A stretch of DNA of 13,349 bases from JBFXAM01 sp050184295 (GCA_050184295.1 JBFXAM010000125.1:1-13349); one strand, 5' to 3'; counted from the first letter of the stretch, positions 1 to 8,368 are shown. Translations and numbers: made by a program. The notes: generated by a model from the sequence alone, not told the origin.

Positions 1-1512
1 ATATGCAAGGCGGCCATCACGGCCTACCTTGTGGTGCTCAGCCTGCTCTGCGTGTACGGGCTGCACCGCTACTTCCTGGTCCTCACGTACTACCGCAATC
101 GGCGGAACACGCCGCAGCTTGCCGGTCGGTTCTCGGACCTGCCGTTGATCACCGTCCAGCTCCCGATGTTCAACGAGCGGTTCGTGGCCCGCCGCGTGAT
201 CGAGCACGCCTGCCGGATCGAGTACCCGCGCGACCGCTTGGAGATCCAGGTTCTCGACGACTCAACCGACGAGACACGTGGGATCGTCGCCGACGCGGTC
301 GCGGAGATGGCGGCGGCGGGTCATCCGGTCGTGCTTCTGCATCGCGAGAACCGCCGGGGCTACAAGGCGGGCGCGCTCGCGGAGGGATTGAAGGTCGCGC
401 GCGGCGCGTTCGTCGCGATTTTCGACGCGGACTTTCTGCCGCCCGCGAACATTCTGCTTGACACCATTCACTTCTTCACGTCCCCGGACGTGGGCATGGT
501 GCAGTGCCGGTGGGACCATCTGAATCGCGATGCGTCGATGCTGACGCAGGCCCAGGCGGTGTTGCTCGACGGGCACTTTGTCATCGAGCACGCCGCCCGC
601 AACCGCAGCGGCCGCTACATGAGCTTCAACGGCACGGCCGGCGTGTGGCGTCGCGAAGCGATCGAGGATGCCGGGGGCTGGCACCTCGACACGCTGACCG
701 AAGACCTCGATCTGTCGTATCGGGCGCAGCTGCGCGGCTGGCGGTTCGTCTTTCTGCCGGAACTCACGTCGCCCGCGGAACTGCCGCCGGAGATGAACGC
801 GTTTAAGGCGCAGCAGCACCGCTGGACGAAGGGCGGCGTGCAGACGTGCGTGAAGCTGCTGCCGGCGGTGTTGCGCCGGGCGGCGAACTGGCGGATCAAG
901 GTCGAGGCATTCTTTCACCTGACGAGCAATCTCGTCTACGTGCTCATGGTGCTCCTGACTCTGCTGATCGGGCCGGCGCTCTTCGCGAAAGTCATTATCG
1001 GCGAGCCCATGCGCTGGTGGCAGATCGGCCTCGAGTATCTGCTCTTCTTCGTCGGCACCGGGTCGGCACTGGCGTTCTACATCATCAGCCAGCGCGAGAC
1101 TGCGCATGGTTGGTTCGACAGCGTGAGGCACATCCCGGCACTGATGGCCCTGGGCATCGGCATCGCGTTCAACAACGCGGTCGCGGCGATCGAGGGTCTC
1201 TTCGGGCGGACCGGCGAGTTCGTTCGCACGCCGAAGTTCGGCGATGATGCCGGGGCGTCGGGGGCAGCGCTGCGGCAGCGGATGAGCGGGCTGAAGCTGC
1301 GGGGATCGTGGCAGGCGTATGCGGAGTTGGCGATCGCGTTCTACCTCACCGCCTGCCTCATCGCGCTATGCTGTTTTGACCATTGGATCGAGCGGGTCTC
1401 GGCGGCGTTGCCGTTTCTGGCGGTGTTTATTTCCGGCTATCTCTACGTTGCGACGCAAACGCTTTATAGCCAATGGCTTGCGAAGCGGCGCGCGGCGGCC
1501 GCCCGGGCGTGA
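1..1512 (+). CDS. Membrane-bound family 2 glycosyltransferase, CslA/cellulose-synthase-like (5' end outside window)
   Basis: A processive-type GT2 enzyme that probably transfers sugar from a nucleotide sugar to a growing beta-linked polysaccharide at the inner membrane. The frame is open to the left edge (ten codons precede the GTG at 31), so the start lies outside. Counting from that GTG, a hydrophobic segment covers about residues 1-20 and the catalytic domain about 38-280. It shows the DD of VLDDST (76-77), the DxD of FDADF (132-134), TED (223-225) and QQHRWTKG (261-268), the Q-x-x-R-W signature of processive synthases in its CslA/CslC form. Hydrophobic segments follow near 300-322, 333-352, 368-386, 430-449 and 458-475. 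The EGLFGRTGEFVRTPKFG stretch before the last pair is typical of bacterial CslA-like proteins. All catalytic motifs are intact. Family is confident; the product (glucan, mannan or other) cannot be read from sequence. Confidence 0.93.
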   Translation: MCKAAITAYLVVLSLLCVYGLHRYFLVLTYYRNRRNTPQLAGRFSDLPLITVQLPMFNERFVARRVIEHACRIEYPRDRLEIQVLDDSTDETRGIVADAVAEMAAAGHPVVLLHRENRRGYKAGALAEGLKVARGAFVAIFDADFLPPANILLDTIHFFTSPDVGMVQCRWDHLNRDASMLTQAQAVLLDGHFVIEHAARNRSGRYMSFNGTAGVWRREAIEDAGGWHLDTLTEDLDLSYRAQLRGWRFVFLPELTSPAELPPEMNAFKAQQHRWTKGGVQTCVKLLPAVLRRAANWRIKVEAFFHLTSNLVYVLMVLLTLLIGPALFAKVIIGEPMRWWQIGLEYLLFFVGTGSALAFYIISQRETAHGWFDSVRHIPALMALGIGIAFNNAVAAIEGLFGRTGEFVRTPKFGDDAGASGAALRQRMSGLKLRGSWQAYAELAIAFYLTACLIALCCFDHWIERVSAALPFLAVFISGYLYVATQTLYSQWLAKRRAAAARA

Positions 1513-1715
1513 TACCGGGCTCGTGATGCGGTCGGCGACGGTCACATGACGCCGGTCACGTGCGCCTGCGTCCGCGGTTCGTTTTCGGTCGCGTCCGTGG
1601 CACGCCAGGGCCTGCTGCATCAAGCGGCGGGCGCCGCCCCGGGCTGAGCGCGCGGCGGTCTGATGCGCACCCGCGCCACGGGATGCGCCGTGCATCAGCG
1701 CTCGCGCGCCAGGGC

Positions 1716-1744
1716 TGGAATTTCCTCCTTCGCTACGGTACACT
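1716..1744 (+). promoter_or_regulatory. Weak sigma-70-like promoter candidate for the LVIVD-repeat gene
   Basis: TGGAAT (1716-1721) and TACACT (1739-1744) are separated by 17 bases. The -10 box matches four of six consensus bases; the -35 matches only three. It would give a leader of about 160 bases. A TACACT hexamer also appears in the candidate promoter at 12759-12786. Confidence 0.3.
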
Positions 1745-1899
1745 GCACGGACGCTGGGAGGCGGTGCGCACGGACTCCACGCGCTCGGTGGGCGATCCGG
1801 CACGGATTGGTTTCGCGTGAAAAGAGCTGCGGCTCGTTCGGGCCTCGGCAGTGCGTGTCTTCTCGGTGTCCCTGTTCGATCTGCGAATCGCGCTATGAA

Positions 1900-1903
1900 A
1901 GGA
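1900..1903 (+). promoter_or_regulatory. Ribosome binding site deciding the LVIVD-repeat gene start
   Basis: AGGA lies six bases before the GTG at 1910. The in-frame ATG at 1895 and GTG at 1817 have no comparable Shine-Dalgarno match, so 1910 is preferred. Confidence 0.55.
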
Positions 1904-1909
1904 ACTCAC

Positions 1910-3892
1910 GTGGTTGGGGTCAAGCGCTCGATCTGCGCGACGTTTCGCGCTCGCCCGCGGGTGTCCGGTCTCGGCAAGCACGCCCGACGTGCACTCATCG
2001 TGCTGTCGCTGGGGGTCGGCCTCGCGACGCCGAACGCCGCCGCGCAGACCTACGCGGTTGCGCTCGCCGGACAATTCGGCGGATCGTCCTACGGTTTGGC
2101 GAACAACGGCTCCACGGCGTACATGAGTCTCGGTCCGCGCGTCGCGGTGTTCGACGTGTCGTCGCCGACGGCGCCGACATTGCTGGGCATCACCAATGTG
2201 CTGCCGTCGGTGCCGCAGGCCCTGGCGTATTACAACGGCTTCGTCTACGCCGCTTCGTCCGAGCGCGGGTTGTTCACGATCAACGTTCAGGATCCAGCGC
2301 ACCCCACGTTCGTCAACATGTTCGACACGCCGAGCTATGGCTACGGTGTGACGATTCACAACGGGCTGCTTTACGTTTCCGACTTCGAGTCGGGCATCCA
2401 CATCTTCGATCTCGCCAACCCGGCGAACCCGGTTCGGATCGGCGGATACAACACGGTCGCGCGATCGTACGCGTGCTGGGTCGAGGGGAACATCTGCTTC
2501 GTCGCCGACGGGACTGAGGGCGGGCTCCAGATTCTGGACGTGAGCAACCCGGCTGCGCCGACGTGGATCAGCGGATTTAACACCGACGGATCGGCGTGGG
2601 ACGTGGAGGTGCGCGGCAACTACGCGTTCCTTTCGGACGCGACGTCGGGGTTTGTCGTCTTCGACATCTCCGACCTTCAGTTCCCGACTCCCGTCGCGTA
2701 CGTGGACACGCCGGGGTTTGCGTATGACATGACCATCCGCGACAACTATGCGTACATCGCGGACCGCTACGGCGGGTTGCAGATTATCGACATCACCGAT
2801 CCGCTGTTCCCGTTTCGCGCGGGCAGCGTTGGCGTTCCCGGCGGGTATGCGCGCGCCGTGGGATTGAACGGCAACTATGCGTACATCTCGGATGGCGACG
2901 CGGGCGCGCTGCGCGTGATCAACATCGCAAACCCGACCCGTCCCACGCTGAGCGGCTCATGGGAGCGCGGCGGGTTCGGACTTGGCGTCGCGGCGAACGG
3001 CCGCTATGTCTACGGCGGCGGCGGGCGTGCCGGGCTCGTCGTTTATGACACCCAAGCGCCCGACGGCCTCGCGCGCGTGGCGTCCGCGTTCACCGGCGGA
3101 TACGCCAGCCAGGTGAAGATTCAGGGCAACTACGCTTATGTCGCGGACGACTATGCCGGCCTGCAAGTCGTAAGCATCGCCAACCCGCTGGCGCCCGTCC
3201 GCGTGGGACGCTTCGATACGCTCGGCGAGGCGCTCGGCGTGCACGTGGTCGGGGATCTCGCCTACGTGGCGGACAACGACGAAGGACTCCAGATCATCAA
3301 CGTCGCGAACCCGGCGGTTCCGGTCCGGGTCGGCGGCGCGCCCACCGGCAGCTACGCGCGCGACGTCACGGTCGCCGGCAATTTCGCCTACGTCGCCGCC
3401 GACCTTGCCGGCCTGGTGGTCGTCGACGTCACCAATCCCGCCGCGCCGTTTGTCGTCGGATCGTATAACTCGCCGGGGACGGCCTACGGCGTTGTGCTCC
3501 GCAACAACCTGGCGTATCTCGCGGACGGGTCGCAGGGTGTTCAGATCGTCGACGTCAGCGACCCCGCGGCGCCGGTTCGCGTGGCGAACTTCCGCAATTG
3601 GACCGGTTCGTGGCGCGTCGTGCTGGACGGCCGCTATCTTTACTGCTGCGGGCTCTACGCGGGTCTCGAAGTGCTCGACCTCGCGCCCACCCCCGTCGCG
3701 CCGGTACGCGTCGGGTACTACCAGACCGCCGGCTACTGCCAGGACATCGCCATTCAGCAAGGCAAGGGCTACATCGCGACCGACGCCGCCGGGATGACGG
3801 TGCTCGACATCACCCAGCCGCCGCCCGTCGGCCGGCCGCCCCTGAACCAGGTGGGCACAACGGCCGGCAGCCGCACGGCGATCGGGCCGTAG
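1910..3892 (+). CDS. Exported LVIVD-repeat beta-propeller protein
   Basis: A 660-residue exported protein made almost wholly of LVIVD repeats, a family predicted to form beta-propellers; no enzymatic role is established for it. An N-terminal signal peptide has arginine/lysine-rich residues, a hydrophobic core at about 28-39 (ALIVLSLGVGLA) and a likely cut after A45 in NAAAQ. Then 14 cores of the type LQIIDVSNPAAPVRVG follow. The Asp position of each core falls at residues 82, 125, 167, 210, 252, 294, 338, 380, 422, 464, 506, 548, 590 and 633, a period of 42-44. Between cores runs a G-x-A-x-x-V-x-V-x-G-N-Y-A-Y-V-A-D pattern. Fourteen units would fit two seven-bladed propellers. The chain ends soon after the last core, with no sorting domain or anchor. 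The GTG start is chosen for its AGGA; ATG 1895 is the alternative. It appears to be a single-gene unit; its ligand is unknown. Confidence 0.9.
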   Translation: MVGVKRSICATFRARPRVSGLGKHARRALIVLSLGVGLATPNAAAQTYAVALAGQFGGSSYGLANNGSTAYMSLGPRVAVFDVSSPTAPTLLGITNVLPSVPQALAYYNGFVYAASSERGLFTINVQDPAHPTFVNMFDTPSYGYGVTIHNGLLYVSDFESGIHIFDLANPANPVRIGGYNTVARSYACWVEGNICFVADGTEGGLQILDVSNPAAPTWISGFNTDGSAWDVEVRGNYAFLSDATSGFVVFDISDLQFPTPVAYVDTPGFAYDMTIRDNYAYIADRYGGLQIIDITDPLFPFRAGSVGVPGGYARAVGLNGNYAYISDGDAGALRVINIANPTRPTLSGSWERGGFGLGVAANGRYVYGGGGRAGLVVYDTQAPDGLARVASAFTGGYASQVKIQGNYAYVADDYAGLQVVSIANPLAPVRVGRFDTLGEALGVHVVGDLAYVADNDEGLQIINVANPAVPVRVGGAPTGSYARDVTVAGNFAYVAADLAGLVVVDVTNPAAPFVVGSYNSPGTAYGVVLRNNLAYLADGSQGVQIVDVSDPAAPVRVANFRNWTGSWRVVLDGRYLYCCGLYAGLEVLDLAPTPVAPVRVGYYQTAGYCQDIAIQQGKGYIATDAAGMTVLDITQPPPVGRPPLNQVGTTAGSRTAIGP

Positions 3893-3932
3893 TCCCGCTC
3901 GCCGCAGAGCGCAGCGCACATCCGGACGAATT

Positions 3933-3971
3933 GAGCCCCGCGGGTCGGTCAGCCGGCCTCCCGCGGGGCTC
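3933..3971 (+). terminator. Hairpin terminator after the LVIVD-repeat gene
   Basis: A perfect 12-bp stem, GAGCCCCGCGGG (3933-3944) with CCCGCGGGGCTC (3960-3971), has a 15-base loop and starts 40 bases after the stop codon. It is followed by GGGCATTTATT, so the T tract is short and interrupted. The strength and position of the stem support transcription termination. Confidence 0.75.
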
Positions 3972-4522
3972 GGGCATTTATTGCGCAAGAGGTGCGGCCG
4001 AGCGGACGGCCGTGAAAGGCAGCGGTCCAAGCCCGCGACTCCACGCCGCGCGGAACCGGGGCACGCGACTCGCGTGGTGGCCGCCCGGTCTGGATGGTTG
4101 CGCCCCCGTGCACAGGGCCCATGCCCTGCCCCCAATCGCGGCCCGATCACAGAGCGATGCGGCGCGAGTCCTCGCGCGACTCGGTGCGGGGGGCGGCGTC
4201 CGGCTCGGCGGTGCAGCGGCGCGGTCGTGTCCTTGACGCCCCGCGCGCCGGGACGTACGAATACCCGCTTGGACCCGCCCGAGCGTTCGGCCGGCGCGCG
4301 AGGAGCGCCGCCGCGATGCTTCCCCGGGCGAGCTTCCGATAGGAACCCGAAGCGACGCGATCGAACCCGACCCGCTTGGTCGGCGTATCGTGTGAATTGA
4401 CGCCGTTGCCGCCGCGGATGCGTGCGGCGCCGGCAGTCGCCTGTGGTCTGATCCCCGGCGGGCGCGTGCCGCGGCGCCCACGCGGGAAATTCCGCCGCCG
4501 CGCACAGTTGGAGCCGCCTGCC
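3972..4522. other. Long intergenic region upstream of glnN, no gene seen
   Basis: About 550 bases with no supported gene. Frames on both strands are rich in Arg, Ala, Pro and Gly, overlap each other in several registers and lack recognisable domains or good ribosome sites. No clear sigma-70 promoter and no TGGCAC-N5-TTGC-like sigma-54 site was found by eye, although the region should hold the glnN promoter. A less GC-rich pocket around 4376-4402 (ttggtcggcgtatcgtgtg and following bases) is the likeliest place for one. Confidence 0.55.
4510..4513 (+). promoter_or_regulatory. Ribosome binding site deciding the glnN start
   Basis: GGAG lies nine bases before the ATG at 4523. The frame stays open upstream to 4376, but those 49 codons are low-complexity and do not resemble the family, so 4523 is taken as the start. 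Confidence 0.6.
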
Positions 4523-6718
4523 ATGCATGCGAGTACCGCCCGTCACGAAGCGATCGCCGCCGCCACCTCGTGGGCGCAGAAGTCGGCCCCGGGGCTGAAA
4601 GGCGCGCCCGACTCGATTGAGTCGCTCTTCGGTTGCGACGCGTTCACGCTGCGCGTGATGCGCCAGCGCCTGCCCAAGGACGTGTTCAAGCGCCTGATGC
4701 GAACGATTGAGCGGGCGGAGCCGTTGGATCATCGCGTCGCGGACGTGGTCGCGGCCGCGATGAAGGACTGGGCCGTGGAGAAGGGTGCCTCGCACTACAC
4801 GCACTGGTTCCAGCCGATGACCGGCCAAACCGCCGAAAAGCACGACTCGCTGATCGTTCCCGACGGGCAAGGCGGCATGATCTTCGCGCTCTCCGGCGAC
4901 GAACTCGTGCAGGGCGAGCCGGACGCGTCGAGCTTTCCGTCCGGCGGGCTGCGCGCCACGTTCGAAGCGCGCGGCTACACGGCCTGGGATCCGACCAGTC
5001 CGGCGTTTTTGATGCGCGGCGAGAACAGCGTGACGCTGTGCATTCCGACCGCGTTCGTCTCCTGGACCGGCGCCGCGCTCGATCAGAAGACGCCGCTGCT
5101 CCGCTCGATGGACGCGCTCAGCAAGCAGGCCCGGCGGATTCTCAAGCTGTTCGGTGCGGATCACGGCGTGCATCACGTGCACACGACGGTCGGCGCGGAG
5201 CAGGAATACTTCCTCGTCGATCGCTCGCTGTACTACGCGCGGCCGGACCTGGTCACCTGCGACCGTACGCTCTTCGGCGCGAAGCCGCCCAAGGGCCAGC
5301 AGCTCGAGGATCACTACTTCGGGTCGATCACGCCGCGCGTGCTGGCGTTCATGGCGGAGGTGGAGCGCGAGCTGTACCGCGTGGGCATTCCGGTGAAGAC
5401 GCGGCACAACGAGGTGGCGCCGGCGCAGTACGAGCTCGCTCCGATCTTCGAGACGTCGAACGTCGCGTGCGATCATCAGATGGTCATCATGGAGACGCTC
5501 AAGCGCGTCGCGCCGCGCTACGGGCTCCAGGCGATCCTGCACGAAAAGCCGTTCGCGGGCATCAACGGCTCGGGCAAGCACAACAACTGGTCGATGACGA
5601 CCGACACCGGCGTCAACCTGCTCGATCCGCAGGACGAGACGCACACCAACATGCAGTTCCTCACGTTCCTCTGTGCAGTGATTCGCGCGGTGGACACGCA
5701 CGCCGATCTGCTCCGCGCCTCGATCGCGTCGGCCAACAATGACCACCGCCTCGGCGCCAACGAAGCCCCGCCCGCGATCATTTCGATCTTCCTCGGCGAC
5801 ATGCTCACTGACATTGTCGAGCAGATCGAGAAGGGCGCGACCAGCCGTACGCTCAAGGGCGGCACGCTCGACCTCGGCGCGACCACGCTGCCGCAGCTCC
5901 CGCGCCACAGCGGCGACCGCAACCGCACTTCGCCTTTCGCGTTCACCGGCAACAAGTTCGAGTTCCGGGCCGTGGGGTCGTCCGCGACCGCGGCCTGGCC
6001 CAACACCGTGCTCAACACCATCGTCGCCGAGGCGCTCGACTCCGTCGCGACGGAGCTCGAAGCCGCGGTGGGCGGCAAGAGCGGCGACGCATTCCAGGAC
6101 GCGGTGCGCGGCGTGCTTCAGAAGATCGTGCAGCAGCACAAGCGGGTGATCTTCAACGGCGACAACTACGCCGCCGCCTGGCACACGGAGGCTGAGAAGC
6201 GCGGCTTGCCGCACCTGCGCGACACGGTCGCGTCGATTCCCGTGCTCGGCGGCGAGCGGACGGCGGCGCTGTTCAGCAAGCACGGCGTGCTGAGCAAGGA
6301 CGAGCTCGAAAGCCGCGTGACGATTCAGATCGAGAAGTACATCAAGCAGATCACGATCGAGGCCGAGTCGATGGTGATGATCGGCCGGCAGATGATCGTG
6401 CCCGCGGCGCTGCGGCACCAGGAGCGGATCGGGCGGGCCGTCGCGGCGGCCGAGTCGGCCGGCGTGCGCAGCGACCCACAGAAAGCGGCCCTGCGCGATT
6501 TCGTGCTGCTGGTCGACCGCTTCACAAGCACCCTCGGGCAGCTCGGCGACGCGTACGCGAAACACGACGGCGACCCGCTGCATCACGCGAAGTACCTGCG
6601 CGACGCCGTGATCCCGCTGATGCGCCAGCTGCGCGACGCGGGCGACGAGCTGGAACTGCAAGTGTCGCACGACGAGTGGCCGCTGCCCGGCTATCGCGAG
6701 CTGCTGTTCATCAAGTAG
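4523..6718 (+). CDS. glnN: Glutamine synthetase type III
   Basis: ATP-dependent ligation of ammonia to glutamate in the cytoplasm, the entry point of ammonium assimilation. The 731 residues match the roughly 700-730 of type III enzymes and are far longer than type I or II. The N-terminal type III domain contains FGCDAFTLRVMRQRLP (36-51) and HYTHWFQPMTGQTAEKHDS (91-109). The catalytic barrel has GAEQEYFLVD (224-233), NEVAPAQYELAPIFE (296-310), KPFAGINGSGKHNNWSM (342-358), NDHRLGANEAPPAI (406-419) and RNRTSPFAFTGNKFEFRAVG (467-485). These metal- and substrate-binding loops are intact. The C-terminal part is the helical type III extension. The gene stands alone, with a long non-coding region upstream and a convergent hydrolase downstream. 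No GlnK/amtB or NtrC gene is nearby and no nitrogen-control site was recognised. Confidence 0.97.
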   Translation: MHASTARHEAIAAATSWAQKSAPGLKGAPDSIESLFGCDAFTLRVMRQRLPKDVFKRLMRTIERAEPLDHRVADVVAAAMKDWAVEKGASHYTHWFQPMTGQTAEKHDSLIVPDGQGGMIFALSGDELVQGEPDASSFPSGGLRATFEARGYTAWDPTSPAFLMRGENSVTLCIPTAFVSWTGAALDQKTPLLRSMDALSKQARRILKLFGADHGVHHVHTTVGAEQEYFLVDRSLYYARPDLVTCDRTLFGAKPPKGQQLEDHYFGSITPRVLAFMAEVERELYRVGIPVKTRHNEVAPAQYELAPIFETSNVACDHQMVIMETLKRVAPRYGLQAILHEKPFAGINGSGKHNNWSMTTDTGVNLLDPQDETHTNMQFLTFLCAVIRAVDTHADLLRASIASANNDHRLGANEAPPAIISIFLGDMLTDIVEQIEKGATSRTLKGGTLDLGATTLPQLPRHSGDRNRTSPFAFTGNKFEFRAVGSSATAAWPNTVLNTIVAEALDSVATELEAAVGGKSGDAFQDAVRGVLQKIVQQHKRVIFNGDNYAAAWHTEAEKRGLPHLRDTVASIPVLGGERTAALFSKHGVLSKDELESRVTIQIEKYIKQITIEAESMVMIGRQMIVPAALRHQERIGRAVAAAESAGVRSDPQKAALRDFVLLVDRFTSTLGQLGDAYAKHDGDPLHHAKYLRDAVIPLMRQLRDAGDELELQVSHDEWPLPGYRELLFIK

Positions 6719-6780
6719 CCGTCCGCCGCCGCGCCGGATCGACACTGGCGCGCCGCTCGGCGGGGGGCGACCACGACCCA

Positions 6781-6818
6781 GGCCGCCGAAGGACGCGCGC
6801 GTGCGTCTTTCGACGGCC
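6781..6818. terminator. Strong hairpin in the convergent gap, terminator for glnN and possibly bidirectional
   Basis: GGCCGCCGAAGGACGC (6781-6796) pairs with GCGTCTTTCGACGGCC (6803-6818): 14 Watson-Crick pairs, one G-T and one C-A mismatch over 16 positions, with a six-base loop. The plus strand continues GGGCCTGTTT, a weak T tract. It starts 62 bases after the glnN stop. Confidence 0.65.
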
Positions 6819-6858
6819 GGGCCTGTTTGTGATCGAATGAGGACTTGCTTCGTCGCGC

Positions 6859-6882
6859 GCGTGACGAGCCCCGTGGTCACGC
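6859..6882 (-). terminator. Second hairpin, first one met by transcripts of the amidohydrolase gene
   Basis: GCGTGAC (6859-6865) and GTCACGC (6876-6882) form a perfect 7-bp stem with a 10-base loop. It lies about 57 bases beyond the minus-strand stop codon. There is no T run, so intrinsic termination is uncertain. Confidence 0.4.
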
Positions 6883-6939
6883 CGGCGATTCGCCCGCACG
6901 ACGATGCGTCGCAGATGCGCGCGGCGTGCGCAGCGCTCT

Positions 6940-8337
6940 TCAGAATTCGTAGATTTCCGGCGTGCGGCCCGCGAGCACGTCGGTTTCCCACGCGACCCGC
7001 TTGTCCCCGGCCGCGGCGAGGTCAACGCGGAACTGCGGCGTGCGCGGCGGATCGCGCGGCTCCGGCGTGACCGGGACGCCGCGTACGTCAAAGACGCGCA
7101 GCTCGCGCTCCGTCACCTGGGCGACGTAGATTCGATTCTCCGCGGCCCGCGCGCGGAGCGCGATCGCGGGCGCGTCTTCGCCGAACGCGACCACGAGCTC
7201 CGCACCGCGAAGCGCGTCGACGCGCGTGGGGGCGAAGCGATCAAGGTCGCGGCTGTGCCGGACGGCGACGCGGGCGCCGCCGGAGTCGATCCACGCGCCG
7301 CGCGCGTCGTCCGCGCGGAGCATCACGTCGAACGCGCCCGCCGCGGCTTCGGCGTCGCGGGCGCCGCCGTCGGCTGTGCTTCCGGCGCTGCGTGACGCGC
7401 CGCTGACGCGGACGGTGTCCGCGGACCAGCGCGTAATGGTCGCGCGCAGCCGGTCGTGGGCGGCGGGCGCGACCGCGGGCGGCGGCGATGTCAACACTTC
7501 GGTGCTGTGCGCGTGGCCCGCGTTGCCCCGCGTGGACGGCGCGAGCAGCACGGCGCGCTCCCCGTCGTTCATACGCACGCGCCCGCCCGCCGACAGCTCG
7601 ACATCGGCGACAACCACGGTCGTTTCGGTCGCGCCCGCTTGTGCCTGCAACACGCCGCGCGAGTCACGGATTCCGCTCATCCCGACAAACGTGGTGTCGC
7701 CTTCGCGGCCCCACTTGCTCGCCGACGCGATCGGGACATTGAATTCGGCGGCACGCGCCGCAATGAGAAAGTCGGGCTGCGGATTCCAGAGCATGTCCGC
7801 CGTCCCGCCGTTGACCCACGCGGTCGGCTGGACGAGCAGTTGCGCGCCGCGCGCCACGAGCGTCGCCGCGATTTCGGGGATGCGGGCGTCGGCGCAGATG
7901 AGGATGCCGACGCGTCCGAACGGCGTGCGGATCGGCTGCAACGCGTCGCCGGGCGTGAACCAGCGGCGGTCGAAGTCCCAAAGAAAACACTTGGAATAAG
8001 CGCCGCAGCGTGCGCCGCTCGCGTCCACGAGCGCGGCGGCGTTGAACAGCGCGCCGTCGCGCTCGGCAACGTAGCCGGCGCACAGGGCAAGCGCGTGCCG
8101 TCGCGCGAGTGCGGCGATTCGATCGAGAAAGGTCTGGGGGCTCGGCAGGCCGGAATTGCGGGCGGCGTCGTACGCGGCGCGCGACGCCAGCCAATATGCC
8201 GGCCAGACGCATTCCGGAAGCACGAGGAGTTGCGCGCGAAGTGCGGCGGCCCGCGCGACCAGATCATCGACCATCGCGAGCGAATCCCGCCACTCGCTGA
8301 GCCGCACGCCTGGCGTCTGTCCGACGGCGATTCGCAT
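6940..8337 (-). CDS. Nitrilase-superfamily carbon-nitrogen hydrolase with degenerate second half-domain
   Basis: A 465-residue enzyme predicted to hydrolyse an amide or related C-N bond through a Glu-Lys-Cys triad; the substrate is unknown. Residues 1 to about 262 form a full nitrilase domain with E42 in LPECVWP, K116 in AYSKCFLW and C148 in GILICADARIPE, all present. The WDFDRRWF stretch after the lysine and ARAAEFNVPIA (194-204) also fit. After a low-complexity linker (about 275-335), residues 345-465 resemble the C-terminal half of a second nitrilase domain: ARVAVRHSRD (355-364) aligns with GRVGILICAD (141-150), putting Ser362 where Cys148 stands. RARAAENRIYVAQ and the closing RTPEIYEF are nitrilase-like too. 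The gene is convergent with glnN and divergent from the mltA-like gene. No Shine-Dalgarno is visible before the ATG; a TAGAAT box lies six bases upstream, so a leaderless message is possible. Confidence 0.88.
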   Translation of the reverse strand: MRIAVGQTPGVRLSEWRDSLAMVDDLVARAAALRAQLLVLPECVWPAYWLASRAAYDAARNSGLPSPQTFLDRIAALARRHALALCAGYVAERDGALFNAAALVDASGARCGAYSKCFLWDFDRRWFTPGDALQPIRTPFGRVGILICADARIPEIAATLVARGAQLLVQPTAWVNGGTADMLWNPQPDFLIAARAAEFNVPIASASKWGREGDTTFVGMSGIRDSRGVLQAQAGATETTVVVADVELSAGGRVRMNDGERAVLLAPSTRGNAGHAHSTEVLTSPPPAVAPAAHDRLRATITRWSADTVRVSGASRSAGSTADGGARDAEAAAGAFDVMLRADDARGAWIDSGGARVAVRHSRDLDRFAPTRVDALRGAELVVAFGEDAPAIALRARAAENRIYVAQVTERELRVFDVRGVPVTPEPRDPPRTPQFRVDLAAAGDKRVAWETDVLAGRTPEIYEF

Positions 8338-8343
8338 GGCATC

Positions 8344-8349
8344 ATTCTA
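8344..8349 (-). promoter_or_regulatory. Candidate -10 box for a leaderless amidohydrolase transcript
   Basis: On the minus strand TAGAAT (five of six matches to TATAAT) ends six bases before the ATG, so transcription would start at or next to the start codon. The nearest -35-like element, GTGACA (8375-8370), is 20 bases away, longer than usual. Confidence 0.35.
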
Positions 8350-8368
8350 CTTCGCAGCGGCGCGCATA

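Larger units (their letters stand above)
1513..1909. other. Intergenic region, no convincing gene
   Basis: About 400 bases between the glycosyltransferase and the LVIVD-repeat gene. Open frames here are short, arginine/alanine-rich and typical of GC-rich non-coding DNA. The heptamer CGGTCAC occurs twice, 14 bases apart (1539-1545 and 1553-1559), just after the glycosyltransferase stop. A weak promoter-like pair lies at 1716-1744. I see no clear terminator for the upstream gene, only imperfect GC-rich pairing near 1625-1640. Confidence 0.6.

Noticed and set aside
262..1131. A 289-codon minus-strand frame inside the glycosyltransferase gene
   Set aside because: Shadow of a gene with intact catalytic motifs.
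3978..4505. Overlapping frames of 125-175 codons on both strands in the region before glnN
   Set aside because: Several registers are open at once, composition is Arg/Ala/Pro/Ser-rich, and there is no good ribosome site or domain.
4376..4522. N-terminal extension of glutamine synthetase by 49 codons
   Set aside because: The extra residues are Arg/Pro-rich and unlike the family; the ATG at 4523 has a GGAG at a good distance and gives the usual type III length.
2957..6991. A 1344-codon open frame on the minus strand, antisense to the LVIVD-repeat gene and glnN
   Set aside because: It crosses two well-supported plus-strand genes and their intergenic region, has an Arg/Ala/His/Val-rich composition and no domain. 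Long antisense frames are expected in GC-rich coding DNA with strong third-position bias.
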